DNA from: Marinospirillum sp.
GTDB lineage: Bacteria; Pseudomonadota; Gammaproteobacteria; Pseudomonadales; Halomonadaceae
Length of the DNA stretch: 6,508 nucleotides
Reading direction: 5' to 3'
Assembly (NCBI GenBank): GCA_007116865.1
Contig: SKHR01000128.1
Span: 1-6,508 of the forward strand
The notes beneath the pieces were generated by a model. That model searched no databases. It was not told the DNA's origin and was given only the letters and a program-made list of their open reading frames with translations. Positions 6,172-6,508 of the stretch are shown here, in pieces (positions within the stretch are counted from its first letter, which is position 1; the number at the start of each line of letters is the position of its first letter). The translations under genes and the position numbers were made by a program.

Positions 6172-6197
6172 TTCGTCACACTCGGGAGTAAATTTTC

Positions 6198-6508
6198 ATG
6201 CCTGATCAAGCGCTCAACCCTCAAGATCCTGCGCTTTTGAAAAACAAACTGATGCTGGAGACGGCACAGATCCCTTGGCGTGAACTGGAGTCCTTTCATG
6301 CGCGCGGGGTGGTGGTTCGCGTCGATGCCAGCCTGGATCTGGTCGAGGTAGGTTTTGAGCTGACTCAGGATAACAAAGCCCAGTTTCAGGCCTGGCTGGA
6401 TGCAAATAGCGTTGGCCCGGTAGCCGATCAAACGGCTCAGGCCTGGCATGATGACAATACCCCGGTTTGGGCACTGGTGATTGCCCCCTGGGTGTTGGTG
6501 CAGCAGCG
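6198..6508 (+). CDS. DUF2288 family protein (3' end outside window)
   Basis: An open frame of 103 codons from ATG 6198 runs off the window edge; GGGAG (6184-6188) lies 9 nt before the start. The sequence fits the DUF2288 family (PF10052), small soluble proteins of about 100 residues found in Pseudomonas-like bacteria and cyanobacteria. Recognisable stretches are LETAQIPWRELESFHARGVVVRVDASLDLVEV in outline: ETAxIPWxEL (21-30), VDxxLDLVEV (42-51), a central helix with AQFQAWL (61-67), VGPVADQTAQAW (72-83) and a C-terminal WALVIAPWVLVQ (91-102). It has no signal peptide or membrane helix, so it is probably cytoplasmic. No function is established for the family. By usual length only a few codons should be missing. 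It is divergent from dctP. Family recognition is from memory of motif pattern and should be confirmed with the PF10052 profile. Confidence 0.82.
   Translation, partial: MPDQALNPQDPALLKNKLMLETAQIPWRELESFHARGVVVRVDASLDLVEVGFELTQDNKAQFQAWLDANSVGPVADQTAQAWHDDNTPVWALVIAPWVLVQQ

Noticed and set aside
1..6508. Defence system, mobile element, CRISPR array or biosynthetic cluster
   Set aside because: All long frames are accounted for by core signalling, metabolic and transport genes. No transposase, integrase, direct-repeat array, toxin-antitoxin pair or nuclease motif was seen.

Overview
The window looks like a core chromosomal stretch of a gammaproteobacterium. The evidence is moderate GC by eye, a Tat-dependent TRAP binding protein, a hybrid GGDEF-EAL regulator and a DUF2288 gene. 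A marine or aquatic Oceanospirillales, Marinobacter or Pseudomonas-like lineage is a reasonable guess, but it is an inference from gene content and was not checked by search. I see no mobile element, CRISPR array, tRNA, rRNA or prophage sequence.

Layout: (1) bases 1-971, plus strand, hold the 3' part of a GGDEF-EAL cyclic-di-GMP protein cut by the window edge. (2) On the minus strand an EamA/DMT-family exporter (2791-1850) is followed 38 nt later by metF (1811-975), probably as one transcription unit. metF ends three bases from the stop of the GGDEF-EAL gene, tail to tail. (3) A 111-bp divergent control region (2792-2902) carries a CRP/Vfr-like palindrome. (4) dctQ and dctM (2903-4848, plus strand, start/stop overlap TGATG) encode the two membrane subunits of a TRAP transporter. 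(5) A strong bidirectional terminator hairpin (4870-4893) separates them from dctP (6031-4913, minus strand), the matching substrate-binding protein. (6) A 166-bp divergent region (6032-6197) contains a plausible sigma-70 promoter, a weaker CRP-like site and three short inverted repeats at near-regular spacing. (7) A DUF2288 gene starts at 6198 and leaves the window.

How the genes work together: dctP, dctQ and dctM should form one Na+-coupled TRAP uptake system of the FcbT/TakP type (COG4663/4664/4665 class), probably for a small 2-oxo, hydroxy or other carboxylate. Its P gene faces the QM operon instead of leading it, so P and QM must be transcribed from separate promoters. metF is methionine/one-carbon housekeeping, and the GGDEF-EAL protein is signalling. 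Neither shows a functional tie to the transporter beyond adjacency. I found no convincing previously undescribed system. The most interesting signals are the split TRAP operon and the palindromes in its two control regions.
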